Shown piece after piece: positions 1-8,735 of a stretch of 64,000 nt of DNA (its first letter is position 1; each line of letters starts with the position of its first letter). The DNA lies in contig DDYB01000032.1 in NCBI GenBank assembly GCA_002347265.1, positions 201,121 to 265,120 of the forward strand, read 5' to 3'. The position numbers and the translations under genes were made by a program. Origin of the DNA: Desulfobacteraceae bacterium UBA2245. Lineage in GTDB: Bacteria; Desulfobacterota; Desulfobacteria; Desulfobacterales; UBA2245. The notes beneath the pieces are model-generated. The model did not search any database, had not been told where the DNA came from, and was given only the letters and a program-made list of their open reading frames with translations.

Positions 1-426
1 CTCAAGGCGTCCACGGGCGCGCAGCTTCTGATTCATGAGATGGATATTCCCATGCTCAGCCAGATTGCCGCCAGCGCGGCGGCGTGGGGCCTTTATGCGG
101 AAGACTCGCCCCCGCCGGACCGCATTTTAGAAGACGGGGACTCCATCGCCTGCGGAACCATTCACCTTCAGGTGCTTCATACGCCCGGACACAGCCCCGG
201 CGGGATCTCGCTTTATACCGACGACATGGTGTTTGTCGGAGACACTCTTTTTGCAGGGTCCATCGGTCGAACCGATTTGCCGGGCGGAAATTACGATACG
301 CTGATCGGCATGATAAAGAAGAAGCTGTTCCCCCTGGGAGACAAGGTTGCGGTCTATGCCGGCCATGGACCGGCCACAACCATCGGCAGGGAGAGGCGCT
401 ATAATCCTTTTGTGGGAGAACGTTGA
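1..426 (+). CDS. MBL-fold metallo-hydrolase, C-terminal part (cut by window start)
   Basis: The frame is open from the first base, so this is the C-terminal ~141 residues of a metallo-beta-lactamase-fold hydrolase of the glyoxalase II / YcbL type. Seen: HTPGHSPGGISLY, which carries the third metal-binding histidine region, then VFVGDTLFAGSIGRTDLPGG with the bridging aspartate, and a C-terminal VYAGHGPATTIGRER with the last metal-ligand histidine. Members of this family bind two metals and hydrolyse thioesters such as S-lactoylglutathione, but the exact substrate cannot be read here. The N-terminal HxHxDH motif lies outside the window. The gene converges on the minus-strand mltF-like gene with a 15-bp gap. 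Confidence 0.85.
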   Translation, partial: LKASTGAQLLIHEMDIPMLSQIAASAAAWGLYAEDSPPPDRILEDGDSIACGTIHLQVLHTPGHSPGGISLYTDDMVFVGDTLFAGSIGRTDLPGGNYDTLIGMIKKKLFPLGDKVAVYAGHGPATTIGRERRYNPFVGER

Positions 427-441
427 AAGTTTCAATGCGCA

Positions 442-1875
442 TCAGAAGCCGGGAGAAGAATCGGAGATCTGCGTGAAGTACTGGATATCCTTGTGCTTGA
501 GGATGTCGTAGTAAATTGTGATCTGTTCGATATATTTGACCGCCTCGCTTCCCCGGCAATAACCGTGACGAGCGTCCTTGAAGTAGACCCTCTGCTGCAG
601 CAGGGGAAGGACTTCGACCATGGAAGTCCACTTGTCCGGGGGCAGCTTCAATTTCCGGGCGAGATTCCGTGCATCAAAAACATGCCCCAGGCCGAGGTTG
701 TAGGCGGCAAGGGCCGTAAACAGGCGGTCCTGTTCCGGAATTCCCGAGAAATAGTCGTAAAGCCTTCTAAAATACCGCACGCCTGCGGCGATATTCTGCC
801 CCGGATTCAGCACGTCCTCCACGTTCAGACTTTCGGCTGTGGAGGAAGTCAACTGCATCAGCCCGAAGGCTCCGGCCGGACTCTGGGCGTCAGGATCGAA
901 CTGGGATTCCTGGTACATCTGGGCTGTGATCAGCCGCCAGTCCAGGTCGTTTTTTTCGGCAGCCTGCTGGACGATATTTTTGAACGGGGGGAACCGGGTT
1001 TTCAGCCGGAAGTGAAACATGCTTAAGTCCATGTAGTCGATGGATTCCAGGTTCGCATAATACCGATCGTAAATTTCGTCGAATACGCCATTTTCTTGAA
1101 TCGTCTCAAAAAAAGAATTGATCTGGTGCAAGAGTTTCCGGGAATTTTTTTTGACCGCCCAGCCAAGGAAGAAGCTTGAGCTGATGGGCTCTGAGATCAC
1201 TATCTGGTGGTAGTGGCGGCGGGTACGGAGGGCGAGGTTGGTGGCGGCGATGGTTGCTTCCAGTTTTCCTGCGGCGACCTGCCGGATCAGTTCCTCGGCT
1301 GGAGCGTTGGCGTGCAGTTTGATTTTCAGATCATGGCCCTGGCGTTTCAGCGCCCTCAAATGGTCGTGATAGATGGAGCCGATGGATACATGTATCTTCT
1401 TGCTGCCCAAATCGTCTAAACCGCCGGCCGATGCGTTCTTTCGATGGGCAACAAGATGCTGTTGAATCTCCAGATAGCCGTTTGAAAATGAAATTTCCTG
1501 AGAGTTCCGATTGGTTATGGGGATATTGGCCGCAATAAAGGCGGCTTTGTTGTTCTTCAAAGCCGTTACCATGGATTCCCATGTTTCGGTTGAACATACC
1601 TTGAGCCGGACGCCGAGATATTCGGCAAAGGCCTTGGCCAGGTCATATTCAAAGCCCATGGGCTGACCGCGGTAAGAATAATAGCAATCCGCATCATTGC
1701 GGGTGATCATGGTGATCTCACCGGCTTCAAGAATTTCATCCAGAAGGCCGCGGGGAGTCATCTGTTCACAACCGGAGAAAAACATGGATGGAAGCATCAC
1801 CAGGCACAAGAGCATCTTGACCCAGCCGGGCAATGATTTGAAATCCGGGTATCCTTTTGCCGTCAATCGCAACAA
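442..1875 (-). CDS. mltF: Membrane-bound lytic murein transglycosylase F-like lipoprotein
   Basis: A 477-residue lipoprotein. After a hydrophobic stretch with lipobox LPSMFFSGC comes an extracellular solute-binding (SBP_bac_3-like) domain, residues ~50-285. A C-terminal SLT lytic transglycosylase domain follows at ~300-440, with the catalytic Glu in AQMYQESQF and the family motif GAFGLMQLTSSTA. MltF enzymes cleave peptidoglycan glycan strands to 1,6-anhydro-muropeptides at the inner face of the outer membrane. The start used is TTG directly after the stop of the upstream gene, with GGGAG about 10 nt upstream. Other in-frame TTG codons follow, so the exact start is uncertain. It forms an operon with the upstream 141-aa gene (no gap). 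Confidence 0.85.
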   Translation of the reverse strand: MLRLTAKGYPDFKSLPGWVKMLLCLVMLPSMFFSGCEQMTPRGLLDEILEAGEITMITRNDADCYYSYRGQPMGFEYDLAKAFAEYLGVRLKVCSTETWESMVTALKNNKAAFIAANIPITNRNSQEISFSNGYLEIQQHLVAHRKNASAGGLDDLGSKKIHVSIGSIYHDHLRALKRQGHDLKIKLHANAPAEELIRQVAAGKLEATIAATNLALRTRRHYHQIVISEPISSSFFLGWAVKKNSRKLLHQINSFFETIQENGVFDEIYDRYYANLESIDYMDLSMFHFRLKTRFPPFKNIVQQAAEKNDLDWRLITAQMYQESQFDPDAQSPAGAFGLMQLTSSTAESLNVEDVLNPGQNIAAGVRYFRRLYDYFSGIPEQDRLFTALAAYNLGLGHVFDARNLARKLKLPPDKWTSMVEVLPLLQQRVYFKDARHGYCRGSEAVKYIEQITIYYDILKHKDIQYFTQISDSSPGF

Positions 1876-2301
1876 TTAAAAGGCTCCCAGCTGACAGGGC
1901 CTGATTTTGATGCCGATCGTTTCACACACTCCGCTGACGGTCATTTTGGCCACCTTGAATTTCCGGGCGATGTCCCATGCCGCGCGGCAGGGCAGGCGCT
2001 GTTCAATCAGCGCGGCCCGGATCGCATCTTCGAGGCCTTCAATCGGAGAATCTACCGGTTGAACGATCTTTTTACGGGGTCCGAATCCGAAAATTCCCAG
2101 CTGGCAGCGAGCCAACCGTACATTCATCAGATCCGCGGTCTTTCCCACCTGATCTGCAGATACATCAAGCGCTTTGGCGATTTTAAAGGCCGACGCGCAC
2201 CAAAGCTCACCATTTTGAAGGTGATTTTCAATCTGATGACGAATCAAAGGGGACAGCACAGCTCCCGGTTCGTGTTTTTCTGAAAAAGATTTTGAACTCA
2301 T
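1876..2301 (-). CDS. Unknown protein with two tandem HTH-like repeats ending in CQLG-x-F
   Basis: 141 residues that I cannot name. The protein is an internal duplication. Repeat 1 (~residues 20-75) and repeat 2 (~88-141) share the pattern C-x2-A-x2-IA-x9-V and each ends in a CQLG motif (ARCQLGIFGFG and RPCQLGAF). Residues around KIAKALDVSADQVGKTAD and IARKFKVAKMTVSGV look like helix-turn-helix units, so DNA or RNA binding is possible. The cysteines before LG could bind a metal or be redox-active, but this is inference. It overlaps a 39-aa ORF upstream by 4 bp (ATGA) and abuts the mltF-like gene, so the three are probably co-transcribed. Confidence 0.7.
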   Translation of the reverse strand: MSSKSFSEKHEPGAVLSPLIRHQIENHLQNGELWCASAFKIAKALDVSADQVGKTADLMNVRLARCQLGIFGFGPRKKIVQPVDSPIEGLEDAIRAALIEQRLPCRAAWDIARKFKVAKMTVSGVCETIGIKIRPCQLGAF

Positions 2302-2417
2302 TTTTCGAATCCTTTGAATATCTGAAAATTTTCTTCTTTAAGAAGCGCAACACAGGCATCCACTGCGGCTTCATGTGAATCCGCCACATTCCGGCGGCAT
2401 TTTAAACACGTACGCAT
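2298..2417 (-). CDS. Small 39-aa ORF with CxxC, translationally coupled to the 141-aa gene
   Basis: A short frame starting with ATG at 2417 and stopping at TGA 2298-2300, so its stop overlaps the ATG of the next gene (ATGA). It encodes a protein beginning MRTCLKCRRNV and ending FQIFKGFEK, with a CLKC pair near the N-terminus and a third Cys at residue 22. No strong Shine-Dalgarno sequence is seen upstream. The 4-bp coupling and the sensible composition are the arguments for it. It has no recognisable family. A small zinc-binding or regulatory peptide is possible, and a non-coding frame cannot be excluded. Confidence 0.4.
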   Translation of the reverse strand: MRTCLKCRRNVADSHEAAVDACVALLKEENFQIFKGFEK

Positions 2418-2485
2418 CAATCATTTTACTCAACCATGAATTCACGAGGCATGAAGACCTTCGGAATACCGCTGTTTCAGCTTGC

Positions 2486-2620
2486 TCAAAGCCCGGCCGA
2501 CTGCGGGGAGTCGCTATTTTTCTTGAACAAATCCAACGGGTCTGATAGTGAAATACCCGGTTGAACATCGATCTTTATCGCTGAAACCTTTGTCGGCGAA
2601 GATCGGCGGTATGTTGCCAT
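2486..2620 (-). CDS. Possible 44-aa small protein
   Basis: ATG at 2620 lies 9 nt after an AAGGAG on the minus strand, which is a good ribosome-binding site. The encoded peptide starts MATYRRSSPTKVSAIKID and ends SDSPQSAGL. There is no recognisable domain. It would be the first gene of the minus-strand set leading to the 39-aa, 141-aa and mltF-like genes. The rest of the stretch between 2418 and the ispG start shows nothing else I can support. Confidence 0.3.
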   Translation of the reverse strand: MATYRRSSPTKVSAIKIDVQPGISLSDPLDLFKKNSDSPQSAGL

Positions 2621-2843
2621 GTTCATGTGCTCCTTGCCGGGCGCGATGCCCAATGCGCTCTTCCGCTGCACATTCATTCAGCCGGGTTGCCAAATAACAG
2701 AGGTATTTTGTCGATGCTTAGTGCCTTAACTATTGACAGCCTCACAAATATGGGCTTCGGGCTGTATTTTGTCAACCAATTTCCGGCAAAGGACGGCGGC
2801 GGTGTCAGGCGGCTGCGTTTCGGGTTGAAGGAAAGCAAGGTCT

Positions 2844-3929
2844 ATGTATCCAGGCAGGATTCGAAGAATTACCCGTGAGATCCGTGTCGGTGGGGTCGCA
2901 ATCGGTGCGAAGGCGCCCATCAGTGTCCAGTCCATGACCAATACCTTTACCGAGGATATCCAGGCGACGATTGAGCAGATCCGCCGTCTGGAAAACGCCG
3001 GATGCGAGATCGTTCGCCTGGCAATTCCCAGTGAGGCTGCTGCTGCGGCCCTTGCTGCCGTCAAGTCCGGCGTTTCGATTCCCATCATCGCGGATATTCA
3101 TTTTGATTACCGTTTGGCGATTGCCGCCGCCCGTTTTGGCGCAGACGCCTTGAGAATTAATCCCGGCAATATCGGCGGCCGCAGGCGAATTCAGGCAGTG
3201 GTCGACTGCGCCAGGGATCATGGAATTCCGATCCGCATCGGGGTCAATTCGGGATCTCTGGAAAAAGACCTGATTGAAAAGCATCAGGGGGTGACCGTGG
3301 ATGCGATGGTGGAAAGCGCTCTGCGTCATATCTCGGTGCTTGAATCCATGAATTTTGACGCCATCAAGGTTTCCATCAAAACCTCGGATGTGGGCCGGAC
3401 CGTTGCAGCCTACCGGCGCCTTTCCCAGCTTACGGATTATCCGCTGCATCTGGGTGTTACCGAGGCTGGAACCCTGTATTCCGGCATCGTGAAATCCGCT
3501 CTCGGCATCGGGATGCTGCTGTCCGAAGGCATCGGCGATACGCTGCGCGTTTCTCTGACCCGTGATCCGGCCGAAGAGGTGCGCGTGGGCTACGAGATTC
3601 TGAAGGCCCTGAATATCCGGCGCCGAGGGCCGGAGATCATATCCTGCCCGACCTGCGGCCGTTGCCGGATCGATCTGTTCGGCATCGTTGAGCAGGTGGA
3701 AAAGGCCCTGGAAAACTTCAGAGCGCCGATCAAGATCGCCATAATGGGATGTGTGGTCAACGGACCCGGCGAGGCCAGGGAGGCCGATGTCGGAATCGCC
3801 GGCGGGGACGGTATCGGCATCTTATTTAAAAAAGGCAGGGTGGTTGAACAGTTTCCTCAGGAAAAACTGGTCCATGTACTGATGGAACATCTTGCGGACT
3901 ATGCGGATTATGATAAAAATACAAATTGA
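2844..3929 (+). CDS. ispG: 4-hydroxy-3-methylbut-2-enyl-diphosphate synthase (IspG/GcpE)
   Basis: 361 residues, usual for bacterial IspG. It catalyses the penultimate step of the non-mevalonate isoprenoid pathway, reducing 2-C-methyl-erythritol 2,4-cyclodiphosphate to HMBPP with a [4Fe-4S] cluster. Seen: N-terminal TIM-barrel motifs GGVAIGAKAPISVQSMTNT and DIHFDYRLA. The C-terminal cluster domain has SCPTCGRC and GCVVNGPGEA, which supply the three cysteine ligands and the open iron site. It is followed by proS 63 bp downstream and rel, all on the same strand, possibly one transcription unit. Confidence 0.95.
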   Translation: MYPGRIRRITREIRVGGVAIGAKAPISVQSMTNTFTEDIQATIEQIRRLENAGCEIVRLAIPSEAAAAALAAVKSGVSIPIIADIHFDYRLAIAAARFGADALRINPGNIGGRRRIQAVVDCARDHGIPIRIGVNSGSLEKDLIEKHQGVTVDAMVESALRHISVLESMNFDAIKVSIKTSDVGRTVAAYRRLSQLTDYPLHLGVTEAGTLYSGIVKSALGIGMLLSEGIGDTLRVSLTRDPAEEVRVGYEILKALNIRRRGPEIISCPTCGRCRIDLFGIVEQVEKALENFRAPIKIAIMGCVVNGPGEAREADVGIAGGDGIGILFKKGRVVEQFPQEKLVHVLMEHLADYADYDKNTN

Positions 3930-3992
3930 ATCAGCGGTTTTGAAAGACGGGATTTATGCCGTCGCGCAAAGCTTTCAGATGAGAGGGACCTT

Positions 3993-5513
3993 ATGACAAA
4001 ACAGGCGAAAACGGCGATATCTCCGACGCGGCAGGAGGATTATCCGGAATGGTACCAGCAGGTGGTCAAAGCTTCGGATATGGCCGAACGCTCCCCGGTG
4101 CGGGGGTGTATGGTGATCAAGCCCTGGGGCTATGCGATCTGGGAGGGGATTGTCCGGGAACTCGACGACATGTTCAAGACCACGGGGGTCAAAAATGCCT
4201 ATTTCCCCCTTTTCATTCCCCTGAGTTTTCTTGAAAAGGAAGCCGAGCACGTGGAAGGTTTTGCCAAGGAGTGTGCCGTTGTGACGCACCACCGTCTGGA
4301 AAAGGGCCCTGAGGGCGGGCTGGTTCCCGCCGGTCCGTTGCAGGAGCCTCTCGTGATAAGGCCTACCAGCGAGACCATCATCGGCGATGCTTTTGCCCGG
4401 TGGGTGACCAGTTACAGGGATCTTCCCGTTCTGATCAATCAGTGGGCCAACGTGGTCCGCTGGGAAATGCGCACCCGGATATTTCTTCGCACCAGTGAAT
4501 TTCTATGGCAGGAGGGGCATACGGCTCACGCCAGCCAGGCAGAGGCTGTCGAGCGTACCCGAATGATGCTCGATGTTTATGCCCGGCTGGCCGAGGAGAT
4601 CCTGGCCATACCGGTGATTCAGGGGAGAAAAACCCCGGCGGAACGTTTTCCCGGCGCTGTGGATACCCTGTGCATCGAAGCCATGATGCAGGATCGAAAG
4701 GCCCTTCAGGCAGGAACCTCTCATTTTCTGGGCCAGAATTTTTCAAAAGCTTCGGGCATTAAATTTCAAAATCCGGAGGAAAAAGAGGAGTATGCCTGGA
4801 CCACCTCATGGGGAGTTTCCACCCGCCTGATCGGAGGGTTGATCATGACTCATGCCGATGACGACGGCCTGGTTCTGCCCCCAAGGGCCGCCGCCGCCCA
4901 TGTGGCGTTGATGCCCATATACCGCAGTGAGCAGGAAAAAGCCCTGGTCATGGAATACACGCAAAGTCTGGCTTGCCGGCTTCGGGACGTTTTTTATCAT
5001 AACCGCCGGCTGATTGTGGAGGTCGATGACCGGGAAATCGGCGGGGCCCGGGGCTGGGACTGGATCAGAAAGGGAATTCCGATCCGCGTGGAGATCGGTC
5101 CCCGGGACATGGCCGCCGAATCGGTGTTCATGGCCCGGCGGGATAAGCCGCACAAGGACAGGGTGTCGATTTCCCGCAAAGAATTTGTCGCCCGTATTGC
5201 CGAAATATTGGATGATATGCAGCAGAATCTTTTTGAGCGGGCCCTGGCTTTTCAAAAGGAAAATACGGCAAAAATCGATGGCAGGGATGCGTTTTACGCG
5301 TATTTTACGCCCAAAAATTCCGAGCAGCCGGAAATTCATGGAGGATTTGCCCTCGCCCACTGGTGCGCCTCAAACGCATGTGAATCCAGAATCAAAGAAG
5401 ATCTGAGCGTCACGATTCGCAGCATTCCCTTTGAAGCCGAGTTTGAGAACGGATTTTGCGTCTACTGCGGTAAACCGAGCGGCCGGCGCGTGATTTTTGC
5501 CAAGTCCTACTGA
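3993..5513 (+). CDS. proS: Prolyl-tRNA synthetase, archaeal/eukaryal-like (short) type
   Basis: 506 residues charging tRNA-Pro. Class II motifs are visible (motif 1 around SPVRGCMVIKPWGYAIWE, motif 2 around RWEMRTRIFLRTSEF with the following WQEGHTAH). The protein lacks the ~180-residue editing insertion of the E. coli type and has the C-terminal extension of the archaeal/eukaryal type. That extension has a four-Cys zinc site (C-x4-C in HWCASNAC, and CVYC) and ends in a C-terminal tyrosine (KSY). GAGAGG precedes the ATG. It lies between ispG and rel. Confidence 0.95.
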   Translation: MTKQAKTAISPTRQEDYPEWYQQVVKASDMAERSPVRGCMVIKPWGYAIWEGIVRELDDMFKTTGVKNAYFPLFIPLSFLEKEAEHVEGFAKECAVVTHHRLEKGPEGGLVPAGPLQEPLVIRPTSETIIGDAFARWVTSYRDLPVLINQWANVVRWEMRTRIFLRTSEFLWQEGHTAHASQAEAVERTRMMLDVYARLAEEILAIPVIQGRKTPAERFPGAVDTLCIEAMMQDRKALQAGTSHFLGQNFSKASGIKFQNPEEKEEYAWTTSWGVSTRLIGGLIMTHADDDGLVLPPRAAAAHVALMPIYRSEQEKALVMEYTQSLACRLRDVFYHNRRLIVEVDDREIGGARGWDWIRKGIPIRVEIGPRDMAAESVFMARRDKPHKDRVSISRKEFVARIAEILDDMQQNLFERALAFQKENTAKIDGRDAFYAYFTPKNSEQPEIHGGFALAHWCASNACESRIKEDLSVTIRSIPFEAEFENGFCVYCGKPSGRRVIFAKSY

Positions 5514-5583
5514 TCTTCATGCCCTGCGCGGTTGCAGTGGAACATGAGGCTGGGGCTGTTTTTAAATCAAATTTGAGCGTCCT

Positions 5584-7728
5584 ATGATCCGCATCAACGA
5601 GATCATCGACAAAATGCTTGCGTATACCTCCGAGGCCGATCTGGGGATCGTCGAGCGGGCCTATATCTATTCCGCCCGCGTTCATGAGGGACAGGTGCGG
5701 TTGTCCGGCGAGCCGTATTTGTCGCATCCGCTGGAGGTGGCCGGTATTCTTGCCGATATGAAACTCGATGCTGTCAGCGTTGCTTCGGCGCTGCTGCACG
5801 ATGTGATCGAGGATACGCATACCACCGAGGAAAATATCCGGGAGATGTTTGGTCCCGAGGTGGCGCACATTGTATCCGGCGTCACCAAGCTCAGCGCGCT
5901 GCCTTACGACAGTGCGCAGGCACGGGAGGCTGAAAGCATTCGAAAGATGCTGCTGGCCATGGCGGATGACATACGGGTGGTTCTGATCAAGCTTGCCGAC
6001 CGTCTGCACAACATGCGAACCCTGCAGTTTCATAAAAGCGCCGGCAAACAGCGCAGGATCGCCCAGGAGACTCTGGACATCTACGCCTCGATCGCGGCGC
6101 GTCTCGGGATTTACTGGATCAAGAACGAGTTGGAGGACCTCTCTTTCAAATATATTCTTCCGGAAGATTATGAAAGAATCAGAAGCCTGGTCAGCAAGGA
6201 TCAGGTGGAACGCGAAGAGTTTATCGAGACGGTCAAGCGCTACATCAAGAAAAAGATGGATGAAAACCATCTGAAATGCGAGGTTCTTGGGAGATACAAA
6301 CGCTATTACAGCATTTTTCAGAAGATGCGGAAGCAAAACCTTGCCTTTGAGGATGTCTATGACATCATCGCTTTTCGAATCATTCTGGAAACCATTTCCC
6401 AATGCTATGAAGCTCTCGGCCTGCTGCACTCCCTCTGGAAGCCGGTTCCTAATAAATTCAAGGATTATATCGGCATGCCCAAGCCCAACATGTATCAATC
6501 CCTGCATACCACTGTCATCGGACCGGTCGGCGAGCGAATCGAGATTCAGATTCGTACCCATGAAATGGACCAGGTGGCCAAGTCGGGAATTGCGGCTCAC
6601 TGGAGCTATAAAGAGGGAGGGAAGATCGATAAGAGTCTGACGAAGACCTTTGCCTGGCTTCAGACGCTGATCGAAAATCAGGAGAACATCAAGGATCCGA
6701 AAGAATTTCTCGAAAATGTTCGGATCGACCTGTTTCCCGATGAGGTTTATGTGTTTACCCCCCGGGGCGAGATCAAGTCGCTTCCCAGGGGCGCTACTCC
6801 GGTGGATTTTGCCTATATGATTCATTCGGAAGTGGGGCATCAGTGTGTGGGGGCCAAGGTCAACAACCGCATGGTGCCTTTGCAGTACAAGCTTGTAACC
6901 GGGGATGTTATTGAAATTACGACCGCCAAGGGTCATCGTCCCAGCAAGGACTGGCTGAAGTTCGTTCAAACCATCAAGGCGCGTTCCCGGATCCGCCAAT
7001 GGATCAAGACCCAGGAAAAAGACCGCAGCGTCAGCCTTGGCAGGGAGATGTGCGAGAAGGCGTTTCGCAAACACAAGCTGAATTTCAATATCCTCTCGAA
7101 GTCCGAACAGATGGGCAGGGTGGTCGAGGAATTCGGTTTCAAGACGATGGACGACCTGATTGCCAGCGTGGGATACGGCAAGATTACGCCGCTTCAGATC
7201 GTCCGGAAGTTCGCCCAGAAACCCGATGCCGAACCGGAGCCTTCCCTTGTTTCACGAATCGTGGAACGCGAAGACAGGAAAAAACTCAGGACCGGCGTCA
7301 TTGTCAAGGGCGTGGATGATATTCTGATTCGTTATGGGAAATGCTGCCAGCCGGTGCCCGGGGATTCGATCACCGGGTACATCACGCGAGGACACGGGGT
7401 GACCGTGCACCGCACCTCCTGCATTAATGCGCTGAAGATGAATCCGGAAAGGCAGATCGAGGTGGAATGGCCTGATGAGATTTCCGCGACTTATCCTGTG
7501 AAGATTCACATTCGAGCATTTGACCGGGTTGGGCTGCTGGCGGATGTTGCCGCCAGCATCAGCAAGAGCGGCGCAAACATCATCAGCGTGGATACCGAAA
7601 CCCGGTCAAAGGAAATGGCTTATCTGAATTTCACCCTTTCGGTGAATGGCACCGAGCATCTGAGCAGCGTGATTTCGGCCGTCAAGGGCGTCAAATTCGT
7701 TCAGGAGGTCAGCCGCATTGAAACCTAG
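5584..7728 (+). CDS. rel: Bifunctional (p)ppGpp synthetase/hydrolase (Rel/SpoT family)
   Basis: 714 residues with the complete long-RSH architecture. An N-terminal HD hydrolase domain (HPLEVAGI, ALLHDVIEDT, KLADRLHNMRTL) is followed by the synthetase domain (GRYKRYYSIFQKM, MPKPNMYQSLHTTV, EIQIRTHEMD). A TGS domain (VYVFTPRGEIKSLPRGATPV), a zinc-finger/helical region with CCQPVPGD, and a C-terminal ACT domain (IRAFDRVGLLADVAASI) complete it. Intact HD residues and the RYKR signature suggest both hydrolase and synthetase activities. It controls the stringent response. Its TAG stop overlaps the TAG stop of rpmB on the opposite strand. Confidence 0.95.
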   Translation: MIRINEIIDKMLAYTSEADLGIVERAYIYSARVHEGQVRLSGEPYLSHPLEVAGILADMKLDAVSVASALLHDVIEDTHTTEENIREMFGPEVAHIVSGVTKLSALPYDSAQAREAESIRKMLLAMADDIRVVLIKLADRLHNMRTLQFHKSAGKQRRIAQETLDIYASIAARLGIYWIKNELEDLSFKYILPEDYERIRSLVSKDQVEREEFIETVKRYIKKKMDENHLKCEVLGRYKRYYSIFQKMRKQNLAFEDVYDIIAFRIILETISQCYEALGLLHSLWKPVPNKFKDYIGMPKPNMYQSLHTTVIGPVGERIEIQIRTHEMDQVAKSGIAAHWSYKEGGKIDKSLTKTFAWLQTLIENQENIKDPKEFLENVRIDLFPDEVYVFTPRGEIKSLPRGATPVDFAYMIHSEVGHQCVGAKVNNRMVPLQYKLVTGDVIEITTAKGHRPSKDWLKFVQTIKARSRIRQWIKTQEKDRSVSLGREMCEKAFRKHKLNFNILSKSEQMGRVVEEFGFKTMDDLIASVGYGKITPLQIVRKFAQKPDAEPEPSLVSRIVEREDRKKLRTGVIVKGVDDILIRYGKCCQPVPGDSITGYITRGHGVTVHRTSCINALKMNPERQIEVEWPDEISATYPVKIHIRAFDRVGLLADVAASISKSGANIISVDTETRSKEMAYLNFTLSVNGTEHLSSVISAVKGVKFVQEVSRIET

Positions 7729-7919
7729 GCCGCTTTAATAACGCTTCCGGACTTGATGCAGTTGGTGCAGACGGTCATTTTTTTCACCTGCCCGTTCTTT
7801 TGAAGGACACGGATATGCTGCAGATTCGGATTAAAACGCCTTTTGGTTACATTGTGGGCATGGCTGACGTTGCTGCCGACCATGGATTTTTTGCCGCAGA
7901 TCTCGCATATTTTGGACAT
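7725..7919 (-). CDS. rpmB: 50S ribosomal protein L28
   Basis: 64 residues from ATG at 7919, chosen because MSKICEICGKK is the normal L28 start and GGGAG lies ~11 nt upstream. An in-frame extension to 7946 is unlikely to be used. Two Cys pairs (CEIC near the N-terminus, CTNC near the C-terminus) mark the zinc-binding (C+) form. The SHAHNVTKRRFNPNLQ segment is typical. It stands alone, not with rpmG, and converges on rel with a 4-bp overlap inside the palindrome CCTAGG. Confidence 0.95.
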   Translation of the reverse strand: MSKICEICGKKSMVGSNVSHAHNVTKRRFNPNLQHIRVLQKNGQVKKMTVCTNCIKSGSVIKAA

Positions 7920-8024
7920 CGTTGATATATCTCCCGTTGGTTTCAATATTCAAACAGTGTGCGCTTGTACATCAAATTTCCGAAGGTGTAAAGAAACTTT
8001 TTTAAATCAAGGGCTGCCCCGCCT

Positions 8025-8732
8025 TTATTGAATACCGTTCATGCCTTCCTTGTTCCCGCCTTGCATTGTCAGTGCCGGATCTGCCGGCGTGTCGGGCAGT
8101 TTCGCCTCGCACCGGGCGATGTATTCCATAGCCTCTTTGTGAATACCGACATCCGGGTACTCGGTCAGCACGGTTTTGAAACGGCTTAAAGCCGCTTTAT
8201 AGTGCTTTGACTTGAAATAAAAAAGCCCCACATAGAATTCATGTCCTGCCATACTGCTGTTGCACTTGAAAATATTGGCCTCGGCCTTTTGCGTGTAAGG
8301 ATCATTCGGATAGCTTTTTTTCAGGCGCTGAAAACTTTCCAGGGCCTTTCTGGCCGTGGTCTGGTCACGGTCCACCGTATCGATGCGCTCAAAATTGCAC
8401 AGACCGATCTGGTAGATGACATAGGGCATGGCATCATTCCTCGGGTGCAGGTTTTCGAATTCTTCATAGGCGAAAATGGCATCCTCGTATTCCTTAAGAT
8501 AATAATGGGAATCGGCGATCTTGAGTTCAGCCAGAATGGCGAACTTGCTGAACGGATACCAGTCTTTGAGCTTCTGAAAATGTTCGATGGCTTCCCGGTA
8601 ATCGCCCTCGGAAAAGGCTTCCATGCCGAGGCTCGTCAACTGGTCTGAGGATTTTTCGGTTTTGGATTCGAACCAGGCGCAACCCCATCCGGAAAGGGAC
8701 AACAACAGACAAACGATAATGATTTTTTTCAT
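8025..8732 (-). CDS. bamD: Outer-membrane assembly lipoprotein BamD (YfiO)
   Basis: 235 residues. A short signal sequence with lipobox SGWGCAW anchors it to the outer membrane, where BamD works with BamA to insert beta-barrel proteins. TPR repeats follow (AFSEGDYREAIEHFQKLKDWYP, EYEDAIFAYEEFENLHP, ARKALESFQRLKKSYP, HYKAALSRFKTVLTEYPD), matching the usual five-TPR BamD. The start lies 3 bp after the trxB stop, so it is the last gene of a trxA-trxB-bamD operon. Confidence 0.92.
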   Translation of the reverse strand: MKKIIIVCLLLSLSGWGCAWFESKTEKSSDQLTSLGMEAFSEGDYREAIEHFQKLKDWYPFSKFAILAELKIADSHYYLKEYEDAIFAYEEFENLHPRNDAMPYVIYQIGLCNFERIDTVDRDQTTARKALESFQRLKKSYPNDPYTQKAEANIFKCNSSMAGHEFYVGLFYFKSKHYKAALSRFKTVLTEYPDVGIHKEAMEYIARCEAKLPDTPADPALTMQGGNKEGMNGIQ

Positions 8733-8735
8733 AAT

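Noticed and set aside
5410..7074. 554-codon minus-strand frame opposite rel
   Set aside because: Antisense shadow of a well-defined RSH protein. Long shadows are common in GC-rich codon-biased genes.
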